Below, one piece after another: positions 12,980 to 26,269 of a stretch of 64,000 bases of DNA; position 1 is the stretch's first letter, and every line of letters starts with the position of its first letter. Made by a program: the position numbers and the translations under genes. The notes under the pieces are model-generated. The model did not search any database. It saw only the letters and a list, made by a program, of their open reading frames with translations, and was not told where the DNA came from. Location of the stretch: the NCBI GenBank assembly GCA_013399695.1, contig VXAU01003510.1, positions 1 to 64,000 on the forward strand. Reading direction: 5' to 3'. This DNA comes from Formicarius rufipectus. Taxonomy: Eukaryota; Chordata; Aves; Passeriformes; Formicariidae.

Positions 12980-15900
12980 AATAATAATAAAAAAAGGAGA
13001 CACCTTTAAGCAGCTTCAAAAGAATACTAATTATCATACTAAGCAAAAGCTCTGCCAGCCACATAGTCTGGAGAGTGCATCAGTACTAGTACCTAGACAG
13101 ACATGTAGAAAAGATCTAAAGCAAATGTTACTATTATCTACACTCTTTGGAGATTCAGGCCTCAGAACAGTTGTATTTTTAAGGTTGGTACTTCTATTTT
13201 TAAACATCAAGTCTCAGTACTTTTTGGACTGCACTATAATGTAGTGCAGACCAAGACACTTCCAACTAAACAAGTTTTGAATAATATGAATAATAACTTT
13301 TTCTTTTAACTTTTGTTGTTATGTTCTGAACTCCTTAAATTAAAAAAAAAATTCTCCCCTAGAAAGTTTTGTTCAAGCAGCTTGCTCTTTCACACAGGTT
13401 CTTGGATGATTTATAAGGGAAAAAAGTTGTCCAAAGTGACTTAATGAAATCATTTAAGGATCCCATAACACTATATATCAATGTAGTGTTGTGATATTGC
13501 TGTGGGAATCTCATAATCATACTCAATGGAGACAAAAAGTATACTAGGATTAAGTTTTAGTTAAATACCAAGAGAGAGCAGAAACACAAAGCCAGAGTGA
13601 CCACTGGCATAAGAACAAAGTAATCTCCTCACTGAATTTTCTTGCAATTTATATCTATGTAAGAAGATAAAACTAAACAAAGACTGAAGTATTTCAGGCT
13701 TTAGAACTTTGATGATTGTATAATAAAAATATGTGGAGTTTTAAGGTTTCAATCCCTTTTTATTTTCTAGCTTTCACTACTAAAGAAGTAAAAAAATTCA
13801 AGAAAGTTGATAAAATTTCTCGGTTTTACTGGTCAGGTTCCACATGCTTATTCTTTCTTGACATGGGAATGTTTTCTGGAATGCAGAGGGGATTATCCCA
13901 CATTCAAAACCTGTTTTACAGTGTGCAGATTGTCTCTTAGGAAGATGACTTATTCCCTGCAAAACTAGATTGAGTATCCAGCATATACCTTGTATGCCCA
14001 GGTCTCTGCATTGCTTTAAAAAGTATGTCCTGAAATGATGTTCTGCTCAATATTCTCTTTACTAAAGAAACAGTGAATTCAAGAAAATCTTTTCAAGTCA
14101 CAAACTGTGACATGAGTGGTAGAGAACAAATGGTCAGAACTTTTTGCTGCAGTCTGATGATCCGTACGCTGTGCCAATAAATATCATTGCTTACTCTGAC
14201 ATGATACTTAATCTTACAGTCAGTCCTGCACAGGGATCTTTATGCCTCTTAGATGTGTGCAATAATTTATTCTAATACATCCAAAAATGCTTGAAAAACA
14301 GAACTTTTAATCAGGTGAGCCTATATATATATATATACACACATTTATAACTTATTTTTGTACCAAACCACAGCTGTTTTAAGGTATTATTTCAGCTAAG
14401 CCAAAGCTTTATTTTGTTTCTTGATGATTGTGTATTAAAAAAAAACCCAACTATACAGTTACAACCCCAATGTGTCTAGTGAGGCATGTGGGTTCTAACA
14501 TAAATATAAACAATATAGTCTCTGCCTCCAGGCTGCACAGGTTGAGATTGAGAAAACACTTCCATGAACACACAGGTTCTATGAAATTGAAACTTCTAAC
14601 AAGCTCTATGGCAGCTGCTGGACTGCTTGTCTCATGCAGAGTCATCAGATCTGGAAGAAATACTTCTGCTCAACACCTTACACATCGTGCTGCTTAAGAC
14701 AGGACTAACGCAGCACTGGGGCTACAAATATTTCAAAAGTGATTGGATGATTTTGTTAGCTTTGACTTTCTCAGCTGAGAATGCATTTTGATGAAACATG
14801 GAAGAAAATTACTTCTATTTCACAAATTGGACTGAAGACTGTGGGTATTGCATCCTTGAAAGAGATTTGTTGCTCTCCTTGCAATGATTGCCGTTTCCTC
14901 TCTCACACGTTGATGTTTGCATCATTGTCCAACAATGTTCCACAAATAAGAATGAAGATGTGCAAGAGTCAGCTATTTATACTGAGCACATAATCAATCC
15001 TGATAGTCACCCATGACAATCATGTACAGCAGAGGCACAGAAATGGACTGACACAGTGTCATGCTCTACACCCAGGAAAGAAGCAGTCACCACCTAAGAG
15101 TAGCTCTGTCAATTAAGAACAGAAAAAGAATGGGGATTAAAGAAGGGTTACATGTTCAAAACATCACAAGAAGCATCATATTCCATGGGATATCATCTGA
15201 AATTCCAGTTCCATCCTTCTGTCTTCAACTTTTTGTCTTTCTCAACTCTGTGTGTTTTTAGAGAGAAGATTCTGCGGATCTGAGATTGTGTCTCATAGTG
15301 AATACACACTGGACACTTAAGTGGTATCAGAGATTGTTATATGTTTTTCTAGTGAAAAATAATATAATGAATTATAACATTTGTAACTGAAAAATATTCC
15401 TTAAAAAATTCCTTAAATTCCTTTATTATATTTTTATATTTATTTTAACAGCTGGCTTCATAAAGTGCAAGATACACATTCATTATAGCGCTGGCTCACA
15501 ATCAAGATCATTTTTCTTCATTCCTACTCTTGCAATGTGGAACATGTCTTACAGAAATCACATGGTACAAACCTTTTCTGTGCTTGCAAATTTGTTCACT
15601 TGTATGCAGATAATACAAGCATGACTTCTGTCACATTAACACGTTGGATAAGTTTTCAGTTTTTTAGCATGGAATACAGATAATTCTGGCCTCGAGGACA
15701 ATGTTAGGAAACTCATGAATGGACTTTTCACCCTGTGGTATCCCTTGTCTGTATTTGTTTATTTACTATGTTTTCATATAAATTTTAGGTTACATAATCA
15801 CAGCTTCTTATGTCTTATTTATACAGCATAAAACCCACCTTGCTTAAACTCCTATTCCCCTAAACTCACTGTCAAAAAAACCCTTGATTTTATGATGAAT

Positions 15901-16954
15901 CTTGAATAATTGAAAAGAGAAGAAAACAGTATGTTATCTGTCTAGGTCTAATAGAACCTTACAGTGTAGAAAAAAAACACATCTAAAGCATATTAGAGAG
16001 AGAGCAGTCCTTTTCAAAAATGGAAGGCTGTTGTCACGTTTAAGACTGACTCAAAAATCTAAAGGGTGTATATTATTCTAGCTGCTAGTAATAAGTGCAC
16101 TTAGATAATCCTCATATCACTTCACTAGTCCCCATTCACGTTCATAGCTGTAAAGTGAAGCAGTTATTCCTCAAGTCCTTCCTATACAAAGCAATAACAT
16201 TGCATACAATGGAATGTTTTTGTTTAGGTTTCAGTTCCTTGATCAACTTGCAATCTGTAAGATTTCAGAAAATGCCAATCCCCAGTAAACTGATTTAGTG
16301 CAGATTGAGTGTCAATTATGTAAACTTAAGCCCTTGTTTGAAGCAAGTAGAGCTGATCACTACTAGATTGTGGATTACTTATTTATGTCGGCTTTTGCTG
16401 TCATACATTTTTTCAAAGGTATAAAATGCAATTCATATCTCAGCATGCAGTTATCTCTTCACCAGAATTTAGAAAGTGAAAAGCTCAGTGATGACAATCT
16501 GATTTTAGACAGAGAGGACCCATTCCTAGAGAGGACCCAGAATTTTAATTTTCATCAGTCATCTCTTAAGAGACCCTCTAGCTGCAAAAGCAAAATAAAT
16601 CTTTTTTTCAAGTGATGTTGAAATAGTAGTATGATAATATTTAGTGTAATGTATCATATTACACAATAACATAAAATACTGTAACTTCCACAACTGTTAT
16701 GTGCTTGGAAAAATCGTACTTGGAAAGTTGTTTATATGTTTAAGCTATTATTTCAATATCTAAGTACTGTTTCTAGAACTGGGGCAAAGCCTGGAGAATC
16801 TGAATATATTCTAAAGACAGTGAATGCTTGTGAATTGTCAAATAGTCACAGGGGTTCTTTCTTGTGTACTTCCCACAGGTGGTCTTTCTAGTCAAGGCTG
16901 ACTCTGATGAACAAGTTTGTGTACAGAAACTGGTGTCAAATGTCTGTTTAGACC
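12980..16954. other. Unannotated AT-rich non-coding DNA
   Basis: No gene recognised. It contains a short TA microsatellite (14322-14336) followed by a few AC units, and two small hairpins near 13229-13249 and 13467-13490. Other frames are short and unrelated to known proteins. Confidence 0.5.
14322..14340. repeat. TA/CA microsatellite
   Basis: About seven TA units followed by ACAC. A short dinucleotide repeat. Confidence 0.85.
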
Positions 16955-17375
16955 TGTCCTGGTTCTGGCCAGTACAGGGCTGATTTTTGCAGCAGCCAGG
17001 AGAGCCCAGAGGTTATTCTATAGCACCTCATGTAATGAGGAGGGTACAAGAGAAGGGGTTTCTTCTGGAGTGTAATGTGAAGAGAGCACTGGGGTCACAT
17101 TGTGTTCTGCGTGGTGAGTACTCAAGTGTGACTCTCTCACCTCTCTTGTACACTCTGTTCTAGATATTGTTGCTGCTGCTATTCCCTTCTTATTTCATTG
17201 CTGTTTCCAGTAAATTGTTCCTGTTTCAGCCCATGATCTTTACCTTCTGTGCCTCCAATTCTCCTCTCCAGCCTGCTGCAGGGGCAGGGGGAGAGCAGAG
17301 TGAGTGAGCAGGGCGTGGTTTGGAGTGTTTCAGTGGGAACACTAGATTGAGGAGTACCATTCCTAAACCATGACA
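16955..17375 (+). mobile_element. Solo LTR, ERVL-like, family B
   Basis: About 421 bp beginning TGTCCTGGTTCTGG and ending TAAACCATGACA; these ends are near-perfect inverted complements, as in avian ERVL LTRs. The right third contains the TTCAGCCCATGA-type block and the GAGTGAG block that I associate with the 3' part of this LTR class, giving the + orientation. The bases where a 5-bp target duplication should be are AGACC on the left and AGTGG on the right, which do not match. The copy may be old, or its ends may come from different elements. No internal region is present. Confidence 0.7.
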
Positions 17376-19124
17376 AGTGGAATGCATCATGGCTGAAGTT
17401 TTTAAAAGGGATTAGGAAGCCAGAAACACTCTGGGGAAAACATGAACAGATAAACAGTTTTGAGAGTTATTCATTATGCTCTATACATTATGATGTTAGG
17501 GGGGGAAAAAAAAAAAGTGTGATATTAGGTTCCAAGGAAAAATTCACATGTAATCAACTAGTAATTTCTGAAAACCTTGGCCTCATTCATAGCTTAAAGC
17601 CATAGTCTGATCAGTAATCTTGGCCTTCTTTACTTCTTTTCTGTCTTCATAGACAGTGACAGTGCCCTGCTGCAAACACATTCTACTTTCACTAAATAAA
17701 TTAATGTCAAAAATTAGATCAATATAAAAGAAAAAAGTTGCTGGAGCTTGTCTTAGATGAGGATTCAGGGGGCACCCACCCAAGAACAGAAAACAAGTGT
17801 GATTCCTAATGTATGCAATATGATGCTATGGATTAACTGACCTGATATTTCATTGTTGCTAAGGTGAGGAAACCTACTTTCTTTACTCCCATTCCTGCTC
17901 TCTCTTTTATGATTTTAGTTACATGTTCTTCATTTGCTCTTTATCTATTACGTAATAAGCCAATTCTTTTAAATAATTTGTCAGAAATGTTTTTGATTTA
18001 GTTTTGGTTTTCCTGAGTTACTGGAGTGAATTCATGCAGGTAGGCCTAACAGTGGCTAGATGTAGTCCAAAGAAAAGATGTGCATCAGACAGCTGGAAGG
18101 GAGGCTAAGGGAATGCAGATTCAAGGAAGGATGGCTACGAAGGAAAGGAAGGGTTTCAGAGGGACTCTTTTCATATTTCTAAGACAGTCAAAAGGAGCAA
18201 TAGTGTGGTTACGCAATAGCCCTCCTTCTAGAAAGAAAGTAATTAAATGAAATGCTGGCATCTTAACTTTATATTTAGTCTACCATACTATTTGAAAACA
18301 GATGTTGAATAAATTCATATACAGCAGCTTATAGAGCCTTCTAAAAGATTAAGAGAAGACTAAACAAACTAAAATAACAAAATATCAAACATGTTAGAGG
18401 AAAGGACTCTTGTGGGTTTAATTCCCTTGTTAAAATCTAAAAATAAATGTTTTTTCTAAAAACAAGAAAAAGACATTTTTAGAAAATGTTACAGGTTTTC
18501 CACAGATTTATGATGTGGCCTGAGGCAAAGACTTTAGGGCTTGATTCCAGCTTGTATTTGACAACATTTAAAACCATATAAAATTAAAGAAAATAAATTA
18601 AAATAAATAAAAGTTTAGAAAAACAAATACAATTTGCATTTCACAATATGGATCTACCAAAAACAACTTACTCTTTATCAATTTCATCTCTCTCTGGCAA
18701 AATATATGTGTGTGTGTGCATGAGTGCATGTGTGTGTATGTACATTCGCCAGCAGGAATTGGCCATGGATTCTGCCTAATGTGACCATAGTATTACCTTT
18801 TATACATAGAAGTATATGTTGAACTATTTTCCAGAAGATGTACTTCTGACTTACATGAGGAACATTAAATAAGGCTGGATCAAGTATCAAGGACCGAAGA
18901 ATTTTTCAGAGCTTACTCAGAATCTTATTATTCAATAACTTTCTGCTGAAAACTGTTTAAGATAGTCCTCCATCTACTTATCTTGCAATTTACAGATTGA
19001 GGGATAACAGTAAAACCAAAACCCATACAAAATTCAGCAGAATTATGCTTAGATACTTATGTTTAGGGATCACACATGCTTTTTAAAAAAATAATTAAAG
19101 TAACTAAACAGTTTTGGTTTGGGA
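17376..19124. other. Unannotated AT-rich non-coding DNA
   Basis: No gene recognised. An interrupted TG repeat lies at 18708-18738; the His/Thr-rich frame opposite it is only a translation of that repeat. Confidence 0.5.
18704..18738. repeat. Interrupted TG microsatellite
   Basis: Two short (TG)n runs separated by CATGAGTGCA. Short and imperfect. Confidence 0.85.
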
Positions 19125-19199
19125 TTTTGTGTTGGTTTGGTTGGTGGGGGTTTTTTTGTTTGTTTGGGGTTTTTTGTTGGGTTTTGTTTGTTTGTTTTG
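19125..19199. repeat. Pure G/T tract with G-runs
   Basis: Seventy-five bases of only G and T on the + strand, with G-runs of 5, 4 and 3 separated by T-rich spacers. It is the strand-flipped equivalent of the A/C tracts elsewhere in the window. No retroelement body is attached. Confidence 0.88.
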
Positions 19200-22100
19200 C
19201 TTTATTATTTTTTTTTTACAAGTTCTGATTTTATTAAACCACCTGGTTAGAATTTACAATAATTTTAGTTCCTAATTGAATCACTTCTCTTTTATATCAG
19301 TTTTTCTTTGCCCTCATCCCCTGCTTATGTTTATACTGATAATCCAGCTGGACTGTAGCTGCCACACTTGCCTTCTCTGCCCTTTATATTGCCAGCACAA
19401 CAGAAGCTCGTTTAGTTTTTCAATTTTCTCTTGATATCTCCTGACTTGGGAAAATTCAAAGTATCGGTAGCATGGATTCATCCAACTCTTCCAGGACTTT
19501 TCGGTTCATATTATTCAGACAATCAGATTGAATATGCATATCTATAGCAGAAGACTTTTTTTTCTATTCCCTGAGGATAGTAGTGGCCTGAAAAAGCATT
19601 CCATTGTTCAAATCTGATGCACATATAGCATTCTGCTTCTTCCTAATTAAAGAACATTAAGATATCTTGAACATTAATTCTTTTTCTTCATTTTTGTTAA
19701 CATCTTACCATCTGTGGTTGATTATGAGGTTTTATCATAATGAGAATTTTATTTTTTCCCTAATATTCTTTACTGCCCTTACTCTGCAGCTCTGTATTTT
19801 TTCCCTAAGAGCACACACATACTGTGTTCAAGAGTTATACACCAGTTATAAAAGTAGGTACAGATGTTGTTCAACACTGGACCATCAAGTCACCACAGAT
19901 TATGCTGAATCTCCTCCTGTTATCAGAAAACATATCTAGCTATCAAAGCTTTCACTGCCAACAGCATATTCAAAATGGGTTGTGTCCTTACTTACACAAA
20001 AGGACTGATGGATCCCCTGCTCCCCAAACTAGCACCACTTTGCAGCCTTACAACAAAGAAAGAGAAGATACAGTCTGTTGCTGTTCAGCCACAAGAGAGA
20101 GGGGAACCCTCCATTATTCTGTGAGCCCAGCAAGGTCATGGACCTGGAACTGAGGGAACTGGAAAATAGTAGGAAGGCTGGATGGGGAGATAAGGTGGAA
20201 GAGGAGCCTGATAGGCGCTACTGTCTGTGTGCCATCTTACACAATCACCCATGTAAGTTTAGGAATGTAACTGGTAAATCACATTATTAATATATTCTAA
20301 AATAAAATTAATCTTACTTAAATGTTATGCCTGACATTTTCACAAACTTTATTTTTTATTAATTTATTTTAAATTTAGCAATTTGGTCCTGAACAATTAT
20401 TTATTTTTGTGTTACTGTCATTCTCACAAAGGCTTATAGGCATTATAGTTTCTCTCTTTTTCAGCTATATCAGGTGTTTTAGTAAAAGATCTAAAATATA
20501 TCAGCAAGTTGCCTCCATTTTATTATTTGACAATCAGAGCTACAATACTACTATTGCATGTGAGTATTACTCATATTTTTAATTATTTTTAGTACATGAA
20601 GCAGGTGTTAACAACAGAGTTTTCCAGAGAGAATGTATTGATTCTGCTCCAAACAAGTTAGAACCCAAGGTTTGTGGAGTTTTGTCTGTCTTTCAGTTTA
20701 ATATCCGATATATGGAATGTAATCAGATTACTGGCAAGATGGGGAAAAAAATCATGGGAAAAGAAATTTCTCAAGCCAACCCTCACAGACAAAGTGTGAT
20801 TGCATTCCATATAACACATACCAAGTTCAGGATTGCTAAGAAAACCAATGTCCAACTGTATGAGAAAGTTGTTTTTGGATGTAGTAACTAAGTGTGTGAA
20901 ATTTCTCATTATTTAACTAGATTAAGCACCAAGCAAAACAACATTTGCTGTCTGAGTGAAATAGCAAGTTTTAGAAAACTTGTGAAAGATTTCAACTTCA
21001 GTAGGTGCAGGGGCCTTGGCATGCCTAGAGCCATGCTACATAAATTTGATTTATATGGGCTTTTTGGTAAGTAAATCTATTTAAAAAAAAAATAAAAATG
21101 TCCCATAGGCTTTTCTACAAATGCATTTCTGTTCCTCAAAGGGAAGGCCTCTTGATAATTTTATCACTGGTCTTCCTACTAACAAGCAGAAAGAACCGCT
21201 TTCATAAAAAGTGATTCTTTTCAGAGCATAAACACTAGAACCTGTAAAAAGCAGTAACATTTTACCACATGAATCTGTGAGATAATTCAAAGTCCACTAA
21301 GTGAAAACTGAGTCTTCTTCAGTTGCTTCAGTAAATTATAAAACAGGTCTAATAAACATAATAATAAGTAAATATAACAGGATGGTCTAAGAAAAATTAA
21401 GGTAATAAATTTATAATTTTTATTTGTCCTGGTTAGTTTCTTATTTGGTTGGTTGGTTTGATTTTGATTGGGGTTTTTTTTCCTTCATGGTTCTGTGTTT
21501 TTGTGTGTCTGAGTGAACATCTCTTGATTTTAGATGAGTATGTAGTTTAATATGGATTGTAGGTTTGTATACAGAAATCTCAACCCTAGTCCCTTCCACA
21601 TAAGTAGAAAAATTTAACTGATATTTCATTTCAGGATGTAAAAGTATGCAGTATGTAGGCTTTTTTATTCTTTTGCTGTTGTTCAATTTCTTCAATAAAT
21701 ATTGTTAGAGCAGACTTAGATTTAATGGAGGGATGTTCTTTTTACAAAATATCAATGTAGACCTGTGTGAAAATTTACAATCAGAGAGAGGATTGTAGAA
21801 TGTTGTTAAAATTTATCTCTCAGTCATAAATATTGTACCATTGATCTTTCTAATATCTTTGTCTCACTAGTTCTTCAGGCACAAAAAAATACCTTAGTAA
21901 GTTTAGAATAACTGAAACAAACAAAAAAAAAACCACCAACATTTATTCTCCAGTTGTTTCAGCTTTGCAAAGTCTGTAACCCTTTAAAAAAACTCATAAA
22001 ATCCCAGAGCAAATAATTATTTTCTTTCTTTCTTTTAAGGACACCTATTATATTTTCTTCTCTCTTCAAATCCTGATACTGGGCCATACTTAATTTATCA

Positions 22101-23008
22101 CAGCATGAAATCTCTTTTAAAATTCCTTTGAAAAATTCATCTCATGACTACAAAATAATTATGTTTTACAACTATGTTTGATTAAATGTATCCTACAAAA
22201 ATTGTAATAGTTTGGATGAAAGGGGAATAGAATTTTCTTTAATTAAATGTTGTGGATTATAAGAAATGGGATAGAAACTCTTCAGTCTGGTTTATGATGT
22301 TTTTATTCATTTTGAACACTGCTTGACTTGACCAGTAATGGTTAAAGAACAAGACTCAAAGGCAATGGGACTCCTTTTGTGCTGGAACACAGCCAGAAAT
22401 TCTAAGGTTCAGTAGCATGTAGCTCCAAATTACTCTTCAACTGCTCATTTCAAATGAAGTATTTGGTTAATATATTTATGCTTATGGTTGTTGTAAACAC
22501 TGTTTATGTTTCTGCCTAGCAACTAGAAAGTCTGACTGTGGTATAAATGATAAACACACTTAGAAAAGGAAATTTTTTTCCAAACAACACCATAGTAAAG
22601 CCTTGACAAAGTAAATGCTCAACTGAAACATCTACGTTACCCTTTCCTTCAAATCAGGACTTCAAATGGTGGTTTCTATTCCAAGTCAAATTGATCATAG
22701 ATAATCTAAAGGCTGACAGTAAATCACTGCAAAGGATAGATATCCTAAAGATGATCATACAACTGTCCCATGTCCATGTATAGCTTTTAACTATGCAAAG
22801 ACTTTAATTCTTTTTAGCAAGGGCAATTTTATATGATTTTCATCACCTATCGAAAAGGATCTATATTCAACATGTCATGTAGTTATTTCCTAATCTGTAT
22901 CCCAGCTAACACACTGTCTATCAAGAGGAAATAGATCCTTGAAATATCCAGAAATACCTATACTCTAATACAATAACTAATTGGGCAAAAATTTAGAAGG
23001 GCAACCTA
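19200..23008. other. Unannotated AT-rich non-coding DNA
   Basis: No gene or interspersed repeat recognised. It includes an imperfect inverted repeat (20708-20814), a G/T-rich patch near 21446-21480 and a short A/C patch near 21915-21940. Frames around 19820-20290 overlap in two phases and resemble nothing I know. Confidence 0.5.
20708..20814. repeat. Inverted repeat, 18-nt arms
   Basis: Arms at 20708-20725 and 20797-20814 are complementary at 16 of 18 positions (one internal mismatch, one at the outer end), with a 71-base loop. It could be a chance palindrome or a remnant of terminal inverted repeats. I see no flanking target duplication and no transposase. Confidence 0.6.
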
Positions 23009-23140
23009 GTGAGATTAGCTAAATTGTTTAAAGAATGGTGCTAATAACACCAGTATTGTGAGTTTGATCCCTGCATGGGCCATTCACTTAAGAACTGGAC
23101 TCAAAGTGTCCTTTCCAACTCAGAATATTCTGTGAAACTG
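23009..23140 (+). mobile_element. tRNA-Ile-derived SINE, decayed copy
   Basis: The 5' part follows the body of tRNA-Ile: the anticodon loop CTAATAA (anticodon AAT at 23043-23045) and a B-box-like GTTTGATCCC near 23062 are visible. The A-box region has lost its consensus (AGCTAAATTG in place of AGCTCAGTTGG). The 3' part, from about 23090, is the tail TTTCCAACTCAGAATATTCTG, which matches the 3' end of CR1-type LINEs. This tRNA head plus CR1 tail architecture is that of passerine TguSINE elements. The damaged A box suggests an older copy than the one at 34193. Confidence 0.8.
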
Positions 23141-26100
23141 AAATATAGATGGTAATACTAGTAAAACAGTGAAAAAAATTGGCCCCTTTGTGGTGTTAGA
23201 ATTAAATTCTTTTTCTTTAAAAAAAAAGGTGTCTTTCAAGAGTTAGTGGAATATAGTAACAAGAGGGGAAGGCTTGAACTTGAGTCATTCAGTATGCATC
23301 TAAATGATTAAGAGGAAGACAAAACTCTGCTGCTTTCATTTCCATGTCTCCAGGTAACACTAAATTATTTGGACCAGCCAATACCATAAAATAAAAGGAT
23401 CAGAGCTGGAGAGTTTTAAATGGAACCAATATACAATGAGTTTGCACTTATGCAATTTTTAAAATAGAGAAAATACATTTAATAATGTTATTTTATAGGA
23501 GACACAATAGAGAATGAGCCAAAACATTACCAGTATAAAGTATCTCATGGAAAATCAAAATATTGGGATATGCCAAGAAGACAAAAAAGACATTTTTACT
23601 TTCAGCAAAGGAGCCAAAAGTTGAAGTAAATTTTTCATAAGGCCTTAAGGTGACTATGAAAATACTTCATAAACACCTTAAATGGAACATAAAAACCTCA
23701 GATCAGAAGAGCTATCCAAAAACTCCCCCTCATCCCACTTTAAAAGCCCTAGCTGCTTATGTTTTCCAGGCAAAAATTGTTTCAAAAGCCTACAGCTATA
23801 TTTCCATACTGTATTTTCTCTATACGACAAGGATTGGCACTCCATCTCTGTTTTTCACCTGTGCCTGCTTTTGTTACGGAAGTTTGGCAGTTCTATGCCT
23901 TTGTTCACTAAACACCCTCTTAAGACTCTGTATCTAAACTTGCACTGTGTCCAACCCAAAACATAGAGGCCCTGCAATACCAGCCAGATTCAGTGGACAT
24001 GTACCTAGAAAATGGAAAACTTCTTCCATAAGTGCTTTGAATGAATAACCTTTACTTTCAAGGGGAGTACCTGTAAGTACCAGGCTGAGAGTTTTTCTAA
24101 GTGCTGAAAAGCAAGTGTCACCCTTCCATTCTTCTGAAGGAGAGACCTGTACACCCCATAGGATGAAGAATGTATTGAGAGAAAATAGTGAAGGAAATCT
24201 CTCTCCTCAGGTAAAGATAAAGCTTATATTGCCCACCTTATATTGCCCACCTTAGTATTTCAAAGCCCTTGAAATCCCTAGCAACAGTTCACTGAATTTT
24301 AAACTTTGACTTTAAACTTCAAGTTCCTCAATTCAAAGGCAATCTTATTTCTTAACCTGTAGCTTCTGAATTAACATAATTTTAGTTACATAACCTGATT
24401 AAAACATGCTTTTTCTGGAGAAATAGGTACTGATCTCTATTTATACTTCCTCTGCACTCCAGATTTAGGCTTACAACCACCTCAATCTTAAAGACACCAA
24501 GTTTTTAGACTTACTGAGGTCTGCAATGAATATGAAAGGCATAACATTGATATAAGAGCAGTTCCCATGATTAGCCAGGGAATGAAAGACCTAGTGCTAA
24601 GAGACTTATGTCTTAGCTGCTGTAGATTTGAACTTACATGTCTTGTGGCCCAGAAAACCGTATGCTCCACTGGGCAAGTAAAGATCATTTTCTGTTGAGA
24701 TGGTAGTTCAGTCTCATGGGGACATGAAAACAACAAGGAAAAGTGAACTGGAGAGGAACAAAACTATTTCTTTGTCTCTTATATATGGTGCTCTGAAACT
24801 TCCCTTGATTGCTTTTCAAGCTCAGTAACTCTTGCATTCCTAGTGTATAGGGTGTGATTTAGAGGACTGAAGCAGTTCCCTATTTTCTTCTTTCATTTGC
24901 TTCCCAGGTTAGGCTACCAAGTTAGGCTAAGAGTGTCAAGGAGAAGTAGAAGGCAAAATTTAATTTTGAACTAGAAAGAGGAGTCCCTGGGTCTCGGTCT
25001 TACCTGCTTTAACGGTAGTTTCTTGCCATTCATCCCTAAATACAGCCTAAAGAGAAGTATTGAAGGGCTTTCACTACTTAATCACATACCATGACAGCTA
25101 ATGTAGTCAGACAAGTTCAGACAGGCCTAGTATTGTTTTGCTCAGACTCTGAGCTGAACAGAACTCGATACTGCTTAGCCATGCTGGGCTGGTGCTGTGC
25201 CAAAGCTAACAAGCAGTGGGCTTACCAGGTCAGGCATAGTGCCACAGAAAATCCTCTATATTGCCTGTGGGTCAGCATAGCTTTATGCAGCCACCCTGAG
25301 AGCTAACACAGAGAAACTCAAGTCTGCTTCTCCGTGTGCATGGAACATGTGGTCAGGAACAGAATTCCTTACTGGACCTTTCCAGTACAAGCACAAGAGT
25401 TTTCTCCTGCAGGACACACGGTGGCCCAAGTCCAAAGCAGGAATGATGAGTGCTTCTTTACAAGATATTAGGGGGGCATGTTACACTGCAATATCCTTCA
25501 GCTGCTAAGGATCTGGACCTCACTTAGGTCTCCCTCTTGGTGGTGGAGGCCCATTGCTGCCTCTTATGTATGGAAGAGGCATCTTTAGCCAGGACACACA
25601 GCTGCCTGAGTCAGCAATTTGAAGCCTTTCAGGAAACCACATGCATCATGGATTTATATTGGATATTTGAGCTTGAACATGTCACATTCTTTCAGATTTT
25701 GATTTCATGGTGTTTTTTCAAAAAAAATTTAAACTAATCTAAACCATTTCTTATTTAAATTGGAGTCTCATACTTCTATTTAATTCTTTCTTCATTGACA
25801 AGGGATGTGAGACAGCTGATGGAGATGAAACGACAGGTTTTCACAAAACTAATTTTATATGATGACAATAACCTAAAGTAATTTGCCAGTTTCATCTGGC
25901 ATCATCCAATGTCAGGGAAAATCAGATAAGAGTACAAGTGTCTGCATTCAGGAGGCAAGTGGTATTACAACAGCAGTTCAGATTGGCCTCAAAAGTTTTG
26001 GAACACTATAAAAATTATACTCTCATACTAAATTTCAGACCCTTAAGTTTAATGGCTAAATTATGAAATCAGTTTGTTTAGACTAGGACATAAACAACAC

Positions 26101-26269
26101 AGAAAAACAAGCCCTACCATACCACTAGTCAGAACAACAGGCAGATATACAGGCCTTGAGCTGTCTTTCAGAAAACCCCATCTCCTCATAAAGTCTAGGA
26201 AATCAAGACTCCTGGTGTAAGTACCTAGGCAGGGGAGCTTAGAACTGGGGGCAGTGAACAATTTTATAG
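23141..26269. other. Unannotated non-coding DNA
   Basis: No gene recognised. Around 23330-23560 the text faintly resembles an old CR1/L2-type LINE (for example AACACTAAATTATTTGG near 23356), too weakly to call. A 14-bp unit is repeated in tandem at 24223-24254. The part at 25090-25540 is somewhat richer in G and C but I cannot identify it. Confidence 0.45.
24223..24254. repeat. 14-bp tandem duplication
   Basis: The unit CTTATATTGCCCAC occurs at 24223-24236 and 24237-24250, followed by CTTA, giving about 2.3 identical copies. The identity suggests a recent slippage event. Confidence 0.9.

Noticed and set aside
12629..13064. Frames of 124-139 codons
   Set aside because: They are mostly translations of a 319-N gap.
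23330..23560. Possible old L2/CR1 fragment
   Set aside because: Only one short block resembles a LINE and the order of further blocks could not be followed.
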